A DNA stretch of 64,000 bases. Source: Xiphias gladius. Taxonomy: Eukaryota > Chordata > Actinopteri > Istiophoriformes > Xiphiidae. The stretch lies in the NCBI RefSeq assembly GCF_016859285.1, contig NC_053413.1, positions 26,318,439 to 26,382,438 on the forward strand, in the 5' to 3' direction. Below the pieces are notes generated by a model. The model was given only the letters and a program-made list of their open reading frames with translations. It made no database searches and was not told where the DNA came from. Positions 61,001 to 64,000 of the stretch are shown here, piece by piece. Each line of letters starts with the position of its first letter. Position 1 is the first letter of the stretch. Made by a program: the position numbers and the translations under genes.

Positions 61001-62236
61001 CAAGACGCAACACGTTTTCCAGGACCTGAGTTGTGGTGCACAGCAGTTAGGAATAGCAACTGACAGAGCAGTGGTGGAAAGCTTTGTTATTGTAAACAGA
61101 AACCAAAAAAAAAAAAAATGCTGATACATCTGACTGAACCTGAGCCAATCAAAAAGACTCAAATCAGACTGTACAGTGAAAGCTACCTGGCTTACAGCTT
61201 TTCATAAAAACACTCGCTATGAAGGGGAACTGTTGAAAAAGCGTTTGGGAACCACTACCGTTGTCCCTTCCCTACATGACTGTGACTCCGTACATCGGTT
61301 ACTCTGTCATGATTAAAATTATGCAACAACATACAGAGTGCTGCGGTTACAAGACTACTCATCGCTGTAGATTTCTACACTGTGGGACAAACACAGGGCT
61401 GCCCATAATTCAGCAGCTGTTACATTAACATGTAGGAAAAGTAACGTCTAGTGGGAAGCAAACTAGGCCTACTAGCTTCCACTTTCCCAGTGGAAAACAA
61501 TGTTAACATCACAATGAGTCCTCCCATATTTTAAATGTTGAAGGGACAGACAGCCTAAACTGCTAACAGCTGATAACCAACACTATTTGGACTTGTTCAA
61601 AGGGGGGGTGGGGGAGTCTTGTAGCAACATTTGGTAACTATAACACCACATGGCTATTATATTTTCCAGTCAGTAGCGCACCAGGGAAGTTGACGACATG
61701 GTGCCTACCAAGCTCGGCTGTCAAAAGATGGGAAATGCCTACTCAGAGGCTTGAAGCTTGGACATAAATGTGTCCAAAAATCCTGTCAACCCCCTTTGAC
61801 AATTAAAAAGTGGATAGCTGCAGCATCATTATCGTTCCTCACGCAGAATTCTTCAAATGAGAAGAATTCAAATTTCAGTTCAACTTTAAATCAGACGCAG
61901 AGCTCATTTAAGAGGTCACCTCCGCAGCAGCTGGGTTTTGCTGTTGCTCGGTCTTCTGGTCTGAGTTCAAGTCTGAAAAGCCTGCTGCTGCGCAGCTACA
62001 CACAAAAACGAGTCCGCCTGTACTTAAGGCCCAGGGCCCAGGGTCTGTCAGCTGCTTGATTGGACCTTACTATGCTAAACCGAGGAAGAGGAACAAAGGG
62101 ACATATCGGCTCCTGAGTTCTTTTTGGGTGAAGGATTAGCATAGACATTGATAAGAATATAACGATTAACAATGTTTGCATCAAACCTGCTGTGCAGCTG
62201 GGGCTTTTGAGGAGGGGTTAGGGGGTGTCAGAAATC

Positions 62237-62463
62237 ATTCCAGGGTTCCTACGCAGGTTTTCCATTTCACAGATTTCAGACTTTGTCGAGAAGTGTTTGA
62301 GGATGTAGCAAAGGCTCTAGTGAAGAGAGATTACCTCACAGCAAATTCCACAATGTGTGAAATAAAAGTTATAAAACTTAAGAGTAAGTCGGTTTTCCAA
62401 ACTTTTACAGACCTGGAAGTGGTCAAATACATCAGATTTCCACCTGCGTAGGAACCCTGGAAT
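62237..62463. mobile_element. hAT-like MITE with ATTCCAGGGTTCCTACGCAG ends
   Basis: The first 21 bases (beginning ATTCCAGGGTTCCTACGCAG) are the exact inverse complement of the last 21. Interior phrases such as 'ttttccatttcacagattt' and 'cagacctggaagtggtcaa' are those of a common teleost hAT-derived MITE. No clear target-site duplication is visible beyond the perfect inverted repeat. The small open frame inside is not a gene. Confidence 0.8.
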
Positions 62464-62921
62464 CAACTGAACGAGAAACACAAAATCTGCAGACTAGGAA
62501 CAACCAGTACGCTTGAGGGGTCACTTTTGTCAGTACAAAGCATTGCAGGATTGTTTTTTTTGTTTCAAAAATTTCCTTTCATTTCATAACTAAATATCCC
62601 GCTCTACGTATATAATTCAATTCTGTTGAACTCATATATAAACGTTAACATGTACACACGCTCGTCACTGGTAATCGGTGGAATCGGGACCTTTATTATA
62701 ATAAGTTGGTGGAACTTGCTCTTGCTGGCGCTCAACAAATATACTGTGAATGCAAGTAACAATAATTAATATAATGATAATTAGAATAATAATAATAATG
62801 ATAGTAATAATAATAATAATCATCATCGCCGTCGTCTGCACCATGCCTTGTAAACCTGGAAAAACTAAAAACAAAACAAGAGCCAGGTAACCACGCCTCC
62901 TCAACCCACCCCCACCCCCCC

Positions 62922-62955
62922 CAAACACACACACGCACACACACACACACACACT
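62922..62955. repeat. (CA)n microsatellite
   Basis: An ACACAC run with one CG interruption, next to a C-rich stretch. Confidence 0.9.
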
Positions 62956-63107
62956 TCACCCATGAAAAACAAAAACAAAAGATTAAAAACAGGGAACATT
63001 GAGTTGAGACTGTAGATTCTCTCTGGCTTCTTCGAAGTCCTAAGTCCACTTGCGTCACATATGAACGTCCGGCAATGTCCCGAAGGCAGTGGAGGGGAGC
63101 TGGGGGT

Positions 63108-63143
63108 GTGGTGTGGTGGGGTGGGGTGGGGTGGGGTGGGGGT
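63108..63143 (+). repeat. (GGGGT)n run, G-quadruplex candidate
   Basis: Five or more successive G4 tracts separated by single T (GGGGTGGGGTGGGGT pattern). If ranbp9 is transcribed leftwards over this point, the G-rich strand is the non-template complement in its 3' UTR region. Confidence 0.8.
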
Positions 63144-63885
63144 TGGCTGTCGGCAACAGAGCCTCACATGGGCTGGAGATCGAGCACTTAGCGAGCCATT
63201 GTGGAGATGGACTTTTCCATCCCGTTTTCAGCATCAGCCTGCCTCTGTGTTCGCTCCGTGTTGTGTGTGTGTGCGCATTTACCTGGTAAGCCAGGTTTAC
63301 GGGGACCACGTTAAAGGGTGGTCGGCCATGGTGGTCGCTTGTCCGTTTTCCTTTTTTTCGTTGTTTTTTCCTTATTTTGCCACGTATGTTTGACCAGGGG
63401 TCTTCGCCACTCTCTCTGCCCCGGTTTAATGCCGCCAGGTATAGGGGGCACCGAGTATCTGCACCGAGTCCACGAGGTTGGCTCACCGGGAGTATTTTCA
63501 AGTTGGCTACTCTTGGCTGGCGTCCCCGCTGTCGGTCAGAATGTCGTCGCCGCGGCCTCGGAGGGCCGGAGGAGGGGGTTAGCGAGGCCAACCAACTAAG
63601 AGGCGTAATTTCATATTTACGATGGAAAGGGAGGTGGTGGGTTTGTGTGTGTGTCCGTCTGTGTTTTAAATGTAAGCGGTGTCTGTTGGCGCCCGAAAGA
63701 CCTGCTCAGAAATGTCTCCCGGCCCTTGACGGTGTTTCTGTCGATCAGTCAAAGCAGAACAAGAAGCGAGTGAGATGGCTAAACTTTCTACTGCTTGTTA
63801 TCGTGCAGAGGAGCGTCTCCTCAGCTAATATGACGCCAATGTTGGAGGAGGTTGAGGGAGACACTTCTGGACAGGTCTTCAGAGT

Positions 63886-63909
63886 ATGTGTGTGTGTGTG
63901 TGTGTGTGT
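63886..63909 (+). repeat. (GT)n microsatellite
   Basis: A short GT run about 30 bp left of the putative ranbp9 stop codon. Confidence 0.9.
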
Positions 63910-63937
63910 ATGCATGTATGTGCGTGTGTACGCGGGG

Positions 63938-64000
63938 TTAGTGCAAGTAATCGTCCACAGAGGCAAAGGCGCAGGAGCCACTGCCAGTCCGTGCCATGAT
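63938..64000 (-). CDS. ranbp9: RAN-binding protein 9, last 20 codons (partial, runs off the right edge)
   Basis: Reading the minus strand from the window edge gives IMARTGSGSCAFASVDDYLH and then a TAA stop (63938-63940). As I recall them, the C-termini of RANBP9 and RANBP10 end in a very similar stretch (SCAFATVEDYLH type) of the CRA domain, which helps assemble the CTLH/GID ubiquitin-ligase complex. The position supports ranbp9: in human 6p23, RANBP9 lies next to NOL7 in convergent orientation, as here. Only 63 nt are available, so the call rests on a short peptide plus synteny. ranbp10 is the main alternative. Confidence 0.6.
   Translation of the reverse strand: MMARTGSGSCAFASVDDYLH

Larger units (their letters stand above)
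57114..63937. other. Intergenic region and probable ranbp9 3' UTR
   Basis: No exon is seen. It contains a 33-bp tandem repeat (57995-58081), a hAT-like MITE (62237-62463), an AT-trinucleotide run (62763-62822), CA and GT runs (62922-62955, 63886-63909) and a GGGGT run (63108-63143). If ranbp9 ends at 63938, its 3' UTR extends leftwards here. Candidate minus-strand AATAAA signals are at about 62689 and 60180. Confidence 0.5.

Noticed and set aside
62176-62451. A 91-codon frame ending TDLEVVKYIRFPPA
   Set aside because: It lies within the MITE bounded by perfect inverted repeats and is not a gene.
63055-63591. A 178-codon minus-strand open frame
   Set aside because: It is low-complexity Pro/His/Thr sequence made from the G-rich and GT repeats, with no recognisable domain.

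Overview
The window is teleost (ray-finned fish) genomic DNA. The reasons are multi-exon vertebrate genes with GT-AG introns, dense CA/GT microsatellites, long A/T runs, small terminal-inverted-repeat elements typical of fish, and protein sequences that align from memory with human and fish orthologues. All exon joins below were checked by hand for codon phase, and each multi-exon model closes on one continuous reading frame. No database search was possible. Comparisons with human proteins and gene order are from memory.

Layout. (1) 718-3903, plus strand: the last four coding exons of an organic-anion transporter, slco3a1, whose 5' part lies left of the window. (2) 3904-14520: gene-poor, rich in repeats, with a tandem and composite repeat array at 9535-12980. 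(3) 14521-22659, minus strand: complete coding region of stard3nl (MENTHO, 7 coding exons, 231 aa). A likely non-coding first exon and GC-rich promoter lie near 27.7-27.9 kb. (4) 30949-32622, minus strand: an intronless TRIM E3 ligase (RING, B-boxes, coiled coil, PRY-SPRY) with two interferon-response-like elements just upstream of its ATG. (5) 36774-41910, minus strand: epdr1 (3 exons, 212 aa). (6) 42880-47971, plus strand: nol7 (8 exons, 237 aa), head to head with epdr1. (7) 50376-56901, plus strand: a neuropilin-1-like gene that stops after two CUB domains (275 aa). It has a poly(A) signal right behind its stop and no visible splice donor to reach discoidin, MAM or membrane exons. (8) 63938-64000, minus strand: probably the last 20 codons of ranbp9, running off the right edge.

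Gene order matches pieces of known vertebrate synteny: STARD3NL and EPDR1 are neighbours on human 7p14, and NOL7 and RANBP9 are convergent neighbours on human 6p23. The TRIM gene sits inside the first pair and the short neuropilin-like gene inside the second, so both look like lineage additions. The genes are independent rather than a pathway: steroid/ER contact biology (stard3nl), secreted lysosomal/extracellular protein (epdr1), nucleolar RNA processing (nol7), E3-ligase scaffolds (TRIM, ranbp9), transport (slco3a1) and a possible soluble guidance/VEGF decoy.

The most interesting item is the two-CUB neuropilin-like gene. Next are the ISRE-driven TRIM, the composite repeat array, and a nol7 splice donor that is the first unit of a (GT)n microsatellite.
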